A stretch of 43,771 bases of DNA from the NCBI GenBank assembly GCA_003490025.1, contig DNJC01000028.1, positions 1 through 43,771 on the forward strand, in the 5' to 3' direction. Both the position numbers and the translations under genes were made by a program. The stretch is from Geobacter sp. (lineage in GTDB: Bacteria > Desulfobacterota > Desulfuromonadia > Geobacterales > Geobacteraceae). Below, one piece after another: positions 6,937 to 15,761 of this stretch. The number at the start of each line of letters is the position of its first letter. Position 1 is the stretch's first letter. The notes beneath the pieces are model-generated. The model saw only the letters and a list, made by a program, of their open reading frames with translations. It was not told the origin of the DNA and searched no databases.

Positions 6937-9900
6937 TTGAAACGCAGAGTCCTTAGCTTTGCTTGTTTGATTTTTTTCGCCGTCACCACTACCTGCTGCT
7001 CCAGAGCCCTCGCCGCTTCCAACGACTTCATCCCTGTCTCGAACGCTAGAGACATGGTGCACGATCAAAATCGCGACGTGGTGTACATCACCGCTGGCAC
7101 CAAGGTGCTGCGCTATAAAATCTCCGGCGGCACCTTTCTCACCCCTTACACCTTCAACTCGGGCAGCCTCTCGGGCATTGACCTCTCTCCCGATGGCAAC
7201 ACTCTTGCCATAGCGGACCGGAACATCACCGGCATCCACCTGATCGACCTGCAAACCGATGCGGTGCAAGACGTGAACTTCAGCCCGGATTACGGGGAGG
7301 GGGGGTCCTTCACCGTAGCGTACGGCAGCGACGGCAACATCCTTGTCACCACGCAGTACAACGGCTCCGGGTCCACGCCGCTACGCCTGGTTGATCCTCG
7401 CACCGGAGGGGTCAGCATCATCAGCAAGACGACGGGAATCAGCGAGGTGAGACAGAACACCATGCTCTCAGCCAGCGGTGACGGCAGTTGCATAGCTTTT
7501 GCCGAGAGCAACTCCTCCGCCGGTCCCTTCGGTATCTACGATGTGGCTTCCAAGTCGATCCTCATAAATCGGGACCTGACAGGCGGCACGTCTGCCTACA
7601 ACTACGAGATCGGCACCAATCGCGATTGTACCCAGCTGGCGATCCCTACCTACAACGGAACCTATGTCTACGACAAGTCACTCACCAAGCTGGGCGCCAT
7701 CGGGGCCTATGCAGCAGGACAGCCGATAGCTGCGGCATACAATCCGCATTCCGACGTCGTCTACTTCGCCTGGGCCGGCAGCAGCGAGGTCCGTGCCTAC
7801 GACACCGAAAGCTACCTCCAGCTTGCTTCGTTCGACGTCGGCTACACCTTCCAGGGCACCGGGAATGCCGCCTTCGGCCAAGGCAGGACGAAGGTTTCCC
7901 GCGACGGTTCCCTTCTCTTCGTTACCGTGACAGGCGGCGTCGCCATGCGAGCTACCTCGCTGGCCCCCTCGGCTGACGGCCAGGCCCTCTTCAGCAACGG
8001 AGCGGTACCGCTCAATATCACCCTCACTGCCAGCAGCCCCCAACAAAAAACGCTTACCTATACCATCGTCACCTCCCCGCAGCATGGCAGTATTGCGGGA
8101 ACGCCACCCAATGTGACCTATACCCCACAGGACGGCTACAGCGGAGGGGACAGCTTCACCTTCAAGGCAAACGATGGCACTCAGGACAGCGGTCCGGCAC
8201 AAGTCACCATCACCGTCGACCGAACCACGCCGCAGATCACGAGCTTCACCCTCCCCGACTCCTACTCGTCATTGACCGTTCCCATCACCAGTTTCTCCGG
8301 GAGCGACGAGGTTGGGGTAACCGGCTACTGCACTTCGCCGAATCCAAGTGCCACCAGCTGCACCTGGAGCAGCACCCCGGCCACCAGCTATCGATTCGAT
8401 TCGAGCGGCGACCACACCCTCTATGCTTTCGTCAGGGATGCCGCGGGAAACATTTCGACCGCCACTAGCGCATCCACCAGCATCGGGAAGATCGTGCCCC
8501 AGGTAACCAACTTCAGCATTCCCGCAAGCTACGACTATGACAACCCCACCGTTTCCGTTGCGCTCTCAGCGACCGACGACGTGCTGGTGACAGGGTACTG
8601 TGTCACGGAGGCCACCACCTCCGATGCCTGCAGCTGGAGCAGCTACCCTCCTTCCTCGTATGCCTTCGCGACCCTGGGACCGCATACCCTCTATGCCTTT
8701 GCCAAAAATAGCGCCGGCAACGTATCCTCCCCCGCAATGGCAACGACGACCGCCCTTGGGGCCATGAATTTCATCGCGGCTGCAAACCGCAAGGACATGG
8801 TCTACGACGTGGCCCGGGGCCTTCTCTACATAACTAATGGGACACAGGTGCTGCGCTACCAACTCGCCACCAATACCTTTCTCACACCTTACACCTTCGG
8901 CCTCGGAAACCTTCACGGACTGGATCTGTCGCCGGACGGAGACACGCTGGCCATTGCCGACGTAAACATTACCGGGGTGCACCTTGTGGATCTGAAGACC
9001 GGGACGGCGATGCCCAATATCACCTTTTCCACGGCCATTTCCGGGGAGGGGGGGACCTTCTCGGTCGCCTACGGCAAGGACGGGGCACTGTTGACCACCT
9101 CCACCTACCTCGGTTCCGGGTGGGCGCCGCTGCGCCGCATCGACCCGGTCACCAGGACAGTCACCACCATCAAGAGCATGATCAGCGAAGATGCCATGCT
9201 CTCCGCGAGCGCCGACCGCAGTTGCATCGGTTACGTCGAGGGAAACATCTCCAGCGGCCCGCTGAGCATCTACGACGTGGCGACGCGAAGCGTAACCAAT
9301 ACCGTCAGCTCCGATTGGTTTACCTTCGAGGTGGGCACCAACAGGGACTGCACCCAGTTTGCCGTGCCTGTTTACGGCGGCACCTTTATCTACGACAACG
9401 CACTTACCAAACTCGGCACCATCGGGGTGTATGCCAAAGGACAGCCGATAGCTGCCGCATATAACCCCCAGTCGGACGTCGTCTACTTCCCCTGGGCCGA
9501 AAGCCGCGAGGTCAGGGTTTACGACACCACCACTTACACCCAGATCGGAGCCTACGACGTCGGTTACCTATTCAGCCACACCGGGAACTACCCCTACCAA
9601 GAGGGAAGGATCAAGGTGGCGCAGGATGGCTCGCTTTTCTTTGTCACCGTCAACGGAGGCATCAGGTACCAGCGCCTCGGCACGGCTCCGGTCGCGAACA
9701 ACCAGACGGTGCCCGGCTACCAGGACACGGCGCTCCCGATCACCCTCTCCGCGAGCAGTCCCGAGAACAAAACCTTGACCTATACCATCGTCACCCCTCC
9801 GGCGCACGGCACGCTAGAAGGTGCGGCGCCTGACCTGGTGTACGTGCCGGAGCCGTCATACAGCGGAACCGACACCATCGTCTTCAAGGTCAACGACGGC

Positions 9901-11685
9901 ACGTCGGATAGCGAGAACGCGGCGCTCGCCATCAACCTCAGACCGATCCCGACCGCGGTGGCGGTGGCTGATCCCACCGCCAGAGGGGAACTCACCCTCA
10001 CTTGGGCAAATCCCGCCGGTGCTTCCTCCAGTACCATCCGGGTCTACAGGTCCCAGGTGGCAGGAAGTATTGGCCAGCGGGTGGCTTCCGGTATCGTCAC
10101 CACAACCTACACCGACCGCGGTCTCGCCTCTAAAACCACCTACTACTACACGGTAAGAGTGGTGGACGCCTCGGGGCTCGAGTCCCGCAACACCCGGCAG
10201 GTTTCCGGCACCACGCTCGACGCCGTAGCGCCAACAACCATCGCCATTTCCGCGGGCGGCGTCGGGACTCCGCTGCAGGTCACCCTCGTGGCCGACGAGC
10301 CCGCCACCGTATATTATTCGATCGACGGCTCGGCGCCGACCACCGCTTCCCTTAAATACCAGGAGCCCATCACCATCAGTACCAACACAAAGATCGGGTA
10401 TTTCGCCGTCGATACGGCAGGGAACGTCGAGGCGGTGAAGTCTCAGATCTACTGGATACCCAGGGAGGGACCAGCACCCAGGACCATCGGAGACTGCGAC
10501 CTGAATGGAACAGTCACTATAGCCGAAGTGCAATCCGCCATTCTTATGTTTCTTGGGTCCAAGCAAGTTGAGATATGCGTTGATTATGATGGAAGCAATA
10601 GCGTAACCATCGCCAAGGTACAGGCAGTGATAAACAGCTTTCTGGGCGTGCTCGTAGTACCAGGAGGCGAAGGCGGCATACCCAGCGGGAGCGCGAAAGT
10701 TCCCAAATATGCCTATGCCGCTAACGCCAGCACCGGTAACGTTTCGCAATACTCGATCGACGCGAACGGCCGCCTGACCCCCTTGGCTCCGGCCACCGTG
10801 TCCGCCGGAACAAGTCCCAACGCCATCACCGTCGACCCCGCAGGTAAGTATGCCTATGTGGTGAACGCCATCAGTAACGATCTCTCCCAGTACACGATCG
10901 GCACAGACGGTACCCTGAGCCATATGGCTGCGGCAACCGTGGCCACTGGAACCTATCCCTACTCCATCACCATCGACCCCTCAGGCAGGTACGCCTATAC
11001 GGCGAACGCGCTCAGTAACAATGTCTCGCAGTACACGATCAGCGCTGACGGCAGCCTGACTGCCATGACCCCGGCAACGATAGAGACCAACGATCCGTGT
11101 TCCGTCACCGTCGACCCCTCAGGCAAATATGCCTATGTAACGAATTTCAAGGGCTATATCTCACAGTACCTGATCGGTGCAGGCGGCGGACTTACTCCGA
11201 TGACTCCGGCAACAGTGAGCGCCGGAACCTATCCCGTCTTCGCCACGATCGATCCCTCCGGCAAGCACATGTATGTGACGAATGCAGGTAGCCACGACGT
11301 CTCGCAGTACACCATCGGTGCAGACGGCACACTGACCGCCATGGTTCCGGCTACCGTAGCCGCAGGGAGCACGCCTTACGCTATCGCAATCGATCCCTCC
11401 GGCAAGTTTGTCTATGTGTCAAACTTGACGAGCAACAACATTGCGCAGTTCACGATCAACACAGATGGCGGGCTCGCTGCCACGACGCCGACATTTGTCC
11501 CTGCCGGGGGGTCACCCGCCAGCATTACCGTGGATCCATCGGGTAAGTATGCCTATGCCGCGAACGAGATCAGCAGCACCATTTCACAGTACACAATCGG
11601 GTCAAACGGCAGCCTGACAGCCATGACTCCGGCGACCATTGCAGCCGGGACGGCTCCTTATTCCATTGCTGTAGTTGCCAGATGA
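6937..11685 (+). CDS. Giant exported multi-propeller surface protein with dockerin-like segment
   Basis: 1582 residues from a TTG start with AGGAGGG six bases upstream. Order: signal peptide 1-27; beta-propeller I about 28-340; Ig/cadherin-like module (TLTYTIVTSPQHGSIAG...) about 343-425; two ~85-residue modules with a W/C pattern (VTGYCTSPNPSATSCTWSS; VTGYCVTEATTSDACSWSS) 427-605; propeller II 607-912; second Ig/cadherin-like module 913-1002; FN3 1003-1095; chitobiase C-terminal-like domain (VYYSIDGSAPTTAS) 1096-1183; two dockerin-type repeats (CDLNGTVTIAEVQSAILMFLG, and DYDGSNSVTIAKVQAVINSF) 1186-1240; seven YVTN repeats (KYAYAANASTGNVSQYSID type, ~47 residues each) 1250-1582. Propellers I and II are close duplicates. 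No C-terminal anchor or autotransporter barrel is seen. Likely a cell-surface or released adhesion or scaffold protein; no enzyme activity can be assigned. Confidence 0.85.
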   Translation: MKRRVLSFACLIFFAVTTTCCSRALAASNDFIPVSNARDMVHDQNRDVVYITAGTKVLRYKISGGTFLTPYTFNSGSLSGIDLSPDGNTLAIADRNITGIHLIDLQTDAVQDVNFSPDYGEGGSFTVAYGSDGNILVTTQYNGSGSTPLRLVDPRTGGVSIISKTTGISEVRQNTMLSASGDGSCIAFAESNSSAGPFGIYDVASKSILINRDLTGGTSAYNYEIGTNRDCTQLAIPTYNGTYVYDKSLTKLGAIGAYAAGQPIAAAYNPHSDVVYFAWAGSSEVRAYDTESYLQLASFDVGYTFQGTGNAAFGQGRTKVSRDGSLLFVTVTGGVAMRATSLAPSADGQALFSNGAVPLNITLTASSPQQKTLTYTIVTSPQHGSIAGTPPNVTYTPQDGYSGGDSFTFKANDGTQDSGPAQVTITVDRTTPQITSFTLPDSYSSLTVPITSFSGSDEVGVTGYCTSPNPSATSCTWSSTPATSYRFDSSGDHTLYAFVRDAAGNISTATSASTSIGKIVPQVTNFSIPASYDYDNPTVSVALSATDDVLVTGYCVTEATTSDACSWSSYPPSSYAFATLGPHTLYAFAKNSAGNVSSPAMATTTALGAMNFIAAANRKDMVYDVARGLLYITNGTQVLRYQLATNTFLTPYTFGLGNLHGLDLSPDGDTLAIADVNITGVHLVDLKTGTAMPNITFSTAISGEGGTFSVAYGKDGALLTTSTYLGSGWAPLRRIDPVTRTVTTIKSMISEDAMLSASADRSCIGYVEGNISSGPLSIYDVATRSVTNTVSSDWFTFEVGTNRDCTQFAVPVYGGTFIYDNALTKLGTIGVYAKGQPIAAAYNPQSDVVYFPWAESREVRVYDTTTYTQIGAYDVGYLFSHTGNYPYQEGRIKVAQDGSLFFVTVNGGIRYQRLGTAPVANNQTVPGYQDTALPITLSASSPENKTLTYTIVTPPAHGTLEGAAPDLVYVPEPSYSGTDTIVFKVNDGTSDSENAALAINLRPIPTAVAVADPTARGELTLTWANPAGASSSTIRVYRSQVAGSIGQRVASGIVTTTYTDRGLASKTTYYYTVRVVDASGLESRNTRQVSGTTLDAVAPTTIAISAGGVGTPLQVTLVADEPATVYYSIDGSAPTTASLKYQEPITISTNTKIGYFAVDTAGNVEAVKSQIYWIPREGPAPRTIGDCDLNGTVTIAEVQSAILMFLGSKQVEICVDYDGSNSVTIAKVQAVINSFLGVLVVPGGEGGIPSGSAKVPKYAYAANASTGNVSQYSIDANGRLTPLAPATVSAGTSPNAITVDPAGKYAYVVNAISNDLSQYTIGTDGTLSHMAAATVATGTYPYSITIDPSGRYAYTANALSNNVSQYTISADGSLTAMTPATIETNDPCSVTVDPSGKYAYVTNFKGYISQYLIGAGGGLTPMTPATVSAGTYPVFATIDPSGKHMYVTNAGSHDVSQYTIGADGTLTAMVPATVAAGSTPYAIAIDPSGKFVYVSNLTSNNIAQFTINTDGGLAATTPTFVPAGGSPASITVDPSGKYAYAANEISSTISQYTIGSNGSLTAMTPATIAAGTAPYSIAVVAR

Positions 11686-11783
11686 GGTACTTATTCTGCC
11701 GTTATCGAGACTGTAGCCATATAGCCGACTGAAGGGGCGGAAGTCCCCAATCTTGAATATAACGAACTGCTATCGAGGTAATT

Positions 11784-11942
11784 ATGTCAACACCACTTAT
11801 TGCTGTGGCATCGATTCTAGCTTTTTTTGCCGTGATTCTGATTCCTCTCATGATGATCAAGCCTGCTCGGAAAGAAAAGCTCGACCAGCCGCATGAGCAC
11901 AGCACCCACGGGAAAAGAGCTAAAAGGAAGAAAAAGAAGTGA
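11784..11942 (+). CDS. Small single-pass membrane protein with basic tail
   Basis: 52 residues: a hydrophobic segment at about 5-25 (LIAVASILAFFAVILIPLMMI), then a charged, Lys/Arg-rich tail (GKRAKRKKKKK-like, ending in five Lys). GAGGT lies six bases before the ATG. It follows the giant surface protein by 98 bp and faces the same way. The positive-inside rule predicts the tail in the cytoplasm. Not recognised as a named family; the clear Shine-Dalgarno and textbook membrane topology support a real gene. Its stop at 11942 lies 32 bp from the convergent gene's end. Confidence 0.55.
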   Translation: MSTPLIAVASILAFFAVILIPLMMIKPARKEKLDQPHEHSTHGKRAKRKKKK

Positions 11943-11974
11943 TAGGGAGGGAGGGGACATCTTTCTTTCCGCTT

Positions 11975-12676
11975 TCACTTCAGGTAGGCCTCGAACAGCG
12001 CGTCCAGGTCGTTCAGCCTCGTGCGTACGGCCCACGGCACCGCTTTGGCGAAGCAATCGAGGTTCACCAGGGCATTGATGTTGGCGTCGTTCTTCGCCAC
12101 TTCCCTGAGCCTCTTGGCAAAATGGGCATTTATTTCCGACACCTTGGCGTAGATTGCCTTCAGTCCCTCAAGGGTCCAGTCCGGCGTGAGGCCCTTGGCC
12201 TGGCGCTTCAGCTGCGCCACCAGGAACATGGAAAGCATCCTGAACTCCGTCTCCTCGACCGATGCAAAGGGAAGATGAAAGCGCGCCATCGGCTTCAGGT
12301 AATCCATGACAGGACAACCGCTGGTGGCCATCAGCAGTCCTGTGAGCGAACTCACCCCCTGCTGCAGCGTTGTTTTCTTGGAGTAGATGCGTTGCTCCGT
12401 CGTGACAGTGACGGTGACGTTATCGTAGGATGAAAAGTCGGCGAAGGCTTCCACCACTTGAGCCAACTGCACCGCGATCGGGCAGTAGGGGTGGGCCTCG
12501 GCGGGGGAGAGGGTGCAGGACGGACATTGGTGCTGCCCCAGCGCGGTCCACGCAGGGGGTGGGGCTTTACGTGCGGCGACATGCATGCTGCTGTCGAGGG
12601 AAATCTCGAAGTTCTTCCGGTTACCGTCCTCAAACAGAAAGCTGTACTCTATCCCTATCGCGCCGTTGTTGAGCAT
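11975..12676 (-). CDS. Conserved protein of unknown function with a Cys/His cluster
   Basis: 233 residues from the ATG at 12676, chosen because AAGGGGGATATT lies directly before it; an upstream ATG at 12706 has no Shine-Dalgarno. The N-terminal ~45 residues (GIEYSFLFEDGNRKNFEISLD) look like a small beta domain. Next comes a possible metal site QHQCPSCTLSPAEAHPYCPIA (Cys, Cys, His, Cys around residues 49-66). The remainder is mainly alpha-helical (FRMLSMFLVAQLKRQAKGL ... RTRLNDLDALFEAYLK). No signal peptide or membrane segment. The family is not named here with confidence. It is convergent with the small membrane protein and separated from tupC by a G/C-rich palindrome. Confidence 0.6.
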   Translation of the reverse strand: MLNNGAIGIEYSFLFEDGNRKNFEISLDSSMHVAARKAPPPAWTALGQHQCPSCTLSPAEAHPYCPIAVQLAQVVEAFADFSSYDNVTVTVTTEQRIYSKKTTLQQGVSSLTGLLMATSGCPVMDYLKPMARFHLPFASVEETEFRMLSMFLVAQLKRQAKGLTPDWTLEGLKAIYAKVSEINAHFAKRLREVAKNDANINALVNLDCFAKAVPWAVRTRLNDLDALFEAYLK

Positions 12677-12751
12677 AATATCCCCCTTCCCTGCTATCTG
12701 CTGCATGCATGACTGTCTTATCGGCAGGAACGTGAGTTACTGAACTATCAA

Positions 12752-12797
12752 AGCGACTCCAAATCCCCCCCGCCCCCCTTTACAAAGAGGGGAGAGT
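12752..12797. repeat. G/C-tract palindrome, terminator-like
   Basis: A run of C's, the short loop TTTACAAAG and a run of G's (around CCCCTTT-ACA-AAGAGGGG) form an imperfect hairpin just past the tupC stop. The same style of C-tract/G-tract palindrome recurs at 15523-15625, 16682-16735, 23022-23057 and 36916-36953, suggesting a dispersed family. Confidence 0.45.
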
Positions 12798-12806
12798 GAA
12801 ACGCCT

Positions 12807-13907
12807 TCATGCAGTTCGCCGTCGAATCAGGTGCACCGAAGTCGCCTTGAAGGAGGCATGAACATCTTTGCCTTCGCACAGCTCCAGATTGGCGAACGAC
12901 TCGCGTGTGACGTAGGCGGTCAGAGGAAAGCCGCAGTCCAACTGCAATTTTAGAAACGGCCCCATGGACGCGATCTCGGCGATCCGTCCGGGATAGACGT
13001 TCCTCGCGCTGCTCTTCTCAACGGGATGATCGACACTGACGGTAACGTTCTCGGGCCTGATGCAGCAGTAGACATGGTCGCCGGGATTCCCGTCGCCGAC
13101 CGCGTCCACCTCGTGCCCCGCGACCATGACCGCCATCTGCTGCTCGCGGTTGCTGAGCACCTCTCCCTCCAGGATGGTCTCCATGCCGACGAAGTTGGCG
13201 ACGAACTCGTTCACCGGACGGTTCATCACCGCCGCCGGAGTCCCCTGCTGGACCAGCCTTCCGGCGTTCATCACCACGATCCGGTCGGACATCCTGAGCG
13301 CCTCGGACTGGTCGTGGGTGACCAGGACGGCGGAGATCCCCTTCTCGCGGATGATCTTGTCCATGTCGTCGGTGAGCGCCTGCCTGGTGGGGGGATCGAG
13401 GTTCGCGAACGGCTCGTCGAAGAAGATCAGTTCCGGCTCGACGGCGAACGCTCGCGCGAGGCTCACCCGCCTCGCCTCTCCTCCCGAGAGTTTCCGGGCG
13501 GAGCGCTGCGCCATGCCGGCCAAGTTGAACCGCTCCAGGTAGGTCATGACCCGGTCGCGGGTCTCGCTCCGCCCCAGCCCCCGTATCTTCAGCCCGCTGG
13601 CCACGTTGTCGTAGATGGTGCTGTCGAAAAGGAGCGGCTCCTGCAGCACCATGGCGATCTTGCGGCGCAGCTCAAGCAGCTGCGAGGAGGTGGCGATATC
13701 GGCCCCCCGGTACTGCACGGTTCCGCTCTGTCGCTTGATGAGCCCCATGATGGAGAGAAGCAGCGTCGACTTCCCCGCGCCGTTCGGACCGATCAGAGAG
13801 ACGAACTCGTTTTGGTGCAAAGAAAAAGAGGGTATATCGAGTACCAGGACTCCGCCTCGATCCACCCTCAGCTCTTTCAGGTCGAGCACATTTTGCGCCT
13901 GTGTCAT
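12807..13907 (-). CDS. tupC: Tungstate ABC transporter, ATP-binding protein
   Basis: 366 residues. An ABC ATPase domain with Walker A GPNGAGKST (40-48), Q-loop Gln 89, signature LSGGEARR (140-147), Walker B LIFFDEPFANLD (160-171) and H-loop VLVTHDQ (~198). A C-terminal regulatory extension (~250-366) with a TOBE/Mop-like fold (VYCCIRPENVTVSV) may bind the oxyanion and limit uptake. The start overlaps the end of the permease gene by four bases (ATGA), and the substrate-binding gene precedes that, giving the order tupA-tupB-tupC. The TTTSTQDSG motif in TupA points to tungstate rather than molybdate. It powers import of WO4(2-) used for tungstopterin enzymes. Confidence 0.88.
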   Translation of the reverse strand: MTQAQNVLDLKELRVDRGGVLVLDIPSFSLHQNEFVSLIGPNGAGKSTLLLSIMGLIKRQSGTVQYRGADIATSSQLLELRRKIAMVLQEPLLFDSTIYDNVASGLKIRGLGRSETRDRVMTYLERFNLAGMAQRSARKLSGGEARRVSLARAFAVEPELIFFDEPFANLDPPTRQALTDDMDKIIREKGISAVLVTHDQSEALRMSDRIVVMNAGRLVQQGTPAAVMNRPVNEFVANFVGMETILEGEVLSNREQQMAVMVAGHEVDAVGDGNPGDHVYCCIRPENVTVSVDHPVEKSSARNVYPGRIAEIASMGPFLKLQLDCGFPLTAYVTRESFANLELCEGKDVHASFKATSVHLIRRRTA

Positions 13908-14602
13908 CTAGGCCTTTCCCGCTGCTGTATGTAGGTCAGAATGTAGTTGATCGCGAAGCAGAATAGCAAAAGAACCAGGGAGAGGGCAATGGCAATGTCG
14001 AAGTTGCCCCTCCCTGTTTCCATTACCGTCGCCGTCGTGAGCACCCTGGTGTATCCCTTCACGTTGCCGCCCACCATGATGGAGGCGCCGACCTCGGAGA
14101 TGACGCCTCCGAAGCCGGCCATGACCCCGGCCATGAGAGGCAGCCGCGCCTCCTTGATCAGTATCCAGACCATCTGGGTCCGGGTCGCCCCGAGCGCCAG
14201 TATCTGCAGCCTGAGGTTCGCCGGGAGGTTCTGCATGGCGCCGATGGTGACCCCCATGACGATTGGGGTGGCTATGACCGTCTGGGCGATGACGATGGCG
14301 GTCGGGGTGTAGAGGAGACCCAGGAATCCCATCGGCCCGTTGCGCCAGAGCAGTATCGAGACGAAGAGGCCGACCACCACCGGCGGAAGCCCCATCCCGG
14401 TATTGACGACGCTGACCAGGATCTTCTTCCCCGGAAAGCTGGCCAGGGCTATCACCGTCCCGACCGATATCCCCAGCACCAGGCTGAACAGGGTCGCGAG
14501 GCCGGAGACCTTGAGCGACAGCATGGCGATCCCCAGCACCTCCGAATCGAGGGAGGCGAGGAGCTGGAACGCCTTGACGATGCCTTCGAGGATCAGATCC
14601 AT
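13904..14602 (-). CDS. tupB: Tungstate ABC transporter, permease
   Basis: 232 residues with about five to six membrane segments (SGLATLFSLVLGISVGTVIAL; VVVGLFVSILL; AIVIAQTVIATPIVMGVTIGA; ALSLVLLLFCFAINYIL). The cytoplasmic coupling loop is ALGATRTQMVWILIKEARLPLMAGVMAGFGGVISEVG, an EAA-type motif that docks on the ATPase. It starts one base after the tupA stop and ends overlapping the tupC start, so the three genes are translationally coupled. The length fits the short permeases of TupB/CysT type. It forms the inner-membrane channel for tungstate. Confidence 0.88.
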   Translation of the reverse strand: MDLILEGIVKAFQLLASLDSEVLGIAMLSLKVSGLATLFSLVLGISVGTVIALASFPGKKILVSVVNTGMGLPPVVVGLFVSILLWRNGPMGFLGLLYTPTAIVIAQTVIATPIVMGVTIGAMQNLPANLRLQILALGATRTQMVWILIKEARLPLMAGVMAGFGGVISEVGASIMVGGNVKGYTRVLTTATVMETGRGNFDIAIALSLVLLLFCFAINYILTYIQQRERPR

Positions 14603-15466
14603 TTACAGCCCCAGGGACTCCGGCTTCTTGCCGGCATCGGGGAAGAACAGCGGTGCGCCGAACTCTTTCTTGCCGAAAACGGCGATGATGTCCTGCGCCT
14701 TCTTGGAAACGATGAAGTCGGAGAAGGCCTTGGCGCCGGCGTTGTTCGCCTTGGGCCACTTGGCCGGGTTAACCTCGATGACGTGGTAGATGTTGAGGAG
14801 CTTCGGCTCCCCTTCCACCATGATCTGGAGACCGAGATGCTTCTTCTTGTTCAGCGCCAGGTAGGTGCCGCGGTCGGCCAAAAGGTACCCGTCTTTCTCG
14901 GCGGCGACGTTGAGCGTCTCGCCCATGCCGAGGCCGGTCTGCTGGAACCATTTCTGTCCCTCCGGCTTGATCCCTGCCGCCTTGAAGAGCCCCTTCTCCT
15001 TGGCGTGCGTGCCCGAGTTGTCGCCCCTGGAGAGGAAGAGGGAGCCGGAGCCGGCGATTGCCTTCAGCGCCTCGGCCGCGGTCTTCGCGCCGCGAACCTT
15101 TGCGGGGTCCTTGGCGGGTCCCAGCAGGAGGAAGTCGTTGTGCATGACGAGCTTGCGGTTCACGCCGAAGCCCCCCGCCATGAACGCCTTTTCCGCCTCG
15201 GGGGAGTGCACCAGCAGCACGTCGGCCTCTCCCCTCTCCCCCATCTTCATCGCCTGGCCGCTGCCGACCGAGATGGTCTTCACGAAGTAGCCGGACTGCT
15301 TCTCGAAGATCGGGAGCAGCACGTCCAGAAGACCGGAATCCTGGGTGCTGGTCGTGGTAGCGAGGATCAAGGCTTTTTCGGCGGCCCACCCGGTGGACAC
15401 GGAAGCGGCGGCAGAGACCAACATGAGTGCAAAAAACAGGGGCAGCATTCTGGCAAATCGGTTCAT
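14603..15466 (-). CDS. tupA: Tungstate ABC transporter, substrate-binding protein
   Basis: 287 residues from the ATG at 15466, selected because AAAGGAGAATCTTG precedes it; an upstream ATG in frame (15514) has no such site. Signal peptide 1-29 ending WAA. The mature N-terminus carries TTTSTQDSG (37-45), the oxyanion-binding signature that separates TupA from molybdate-binding ModA. Further conserved parts are RGDNSGTHAKEKGLFKAAG and DRGTYLALNKK. It captures tungstate in the periplasm for TupBC. A ModE-like box lies ~220 bp upstream (15688-15711), so repression by the adjacent ModE at high oxyanion is likely. Confidence 0.9.
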   Translation of the reverse strand: MNRFARMLPLFFALMLVSAAASVSTGWAAEKALILATTTSTQDSGLLDVLLPIFEKQSGYFVKTISVGSGQAMKMGERGEADVLLVHSPEAEKAFMAGGFGVNRKLVMHNDFLLLGPAKDPAKVRGAKTAAEALKAIAGSGSLFLSRGDNSGTHAKEKGLFKAAGIKPEGQKWFQQTGLGMGETLNVAAEKDGYLLADRGTYLALNKKKHLGLQIMVEGEPKLLNIYHVIEVNPAKWPKANNAGAKAFSDFIVSKKAQDIIAVFGKKEFGAPLFFPDAGKKPESLGL

Positions 15467-15522
15467 CAAGATTCTCCTTTTATCCAGCATGGCCCGGTCG
15501 GTCTTTGCGATCAACTCCCCCT

Positions 15523-15625
15523 CCCTTGACGGGAGGGGGCTGGGGGGTGGGTGAAGCTGCCATCATTGCTACTAGTGGCACCTCCCCCCACCCCCTGCCC
15601 CCCTCCCGCAAGGGGCGGGGGAAAG
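15523..15625. repeat. Pair of G/C-tract palindromes upstream of tupA
   Basis: Two hairpins of the form CCCCCTCCC-TTGAC-GGGAGGGGG and CCCCTCCCGC-AAG-GGGCGGGGG bracket a 30-bp spacer. They belong to the same dispersed repeat style as at 12752, 16682, 23022 and 36916. They sit in the tupA 5' region and could affect transcript stability. Confidence 0.55.
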
Positions 15626-15687
15626 CTTAAGGCAAATGCTAAACCGGACCTGCTGCGTTTTATCTACTGCTTCAACTGAAATGCTTT

Positions 15688-15711
15688 CGCTATAGCGCTT
15701 GAGATATAACG
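15688..15711. promoter_or_regulatory. ModE-box-like operator upstream of tupA
   Basis: CGCTATAG-N7-GATATAACG matches the known ModE operator layout (an 8-bp half, 7-bp spacer and 9-bp half; E. coli modA has CGTTATAT-N7-TACATAACG). It lies between the modE terminator and tupA, 222 bp before the tupA ATG. A linked modE gene and a second site at 16766-16789 support the call. Confidence 0.65.
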
Positions 15712-15723
15712 AATTACAAAGAA

Positions 15724-15757
15724 GAAGGGAGCGAGCTGAGGCCGCTCCCTTCTTTAA
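15724..15757 (-). terminator. Rho-independent terminator of modE
   Basis: Read on the minus strand: GAAGGGAGCG, a 9-base loop, CGCTCCCTTC, then TTCTTTG. It is a 10-bp perfect stem located just past the modE stop. Confidence 0.7.
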
Positions 15758-15761
15758 CCTG

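Noticed and set aside
12807..15466. Molybdate importer (modABC) rather than tungstate
   Set aside because: The binding protein has the TupA-type TTTSTQDSG start and the permease is the short TupB kind; ModA lacks this motif.
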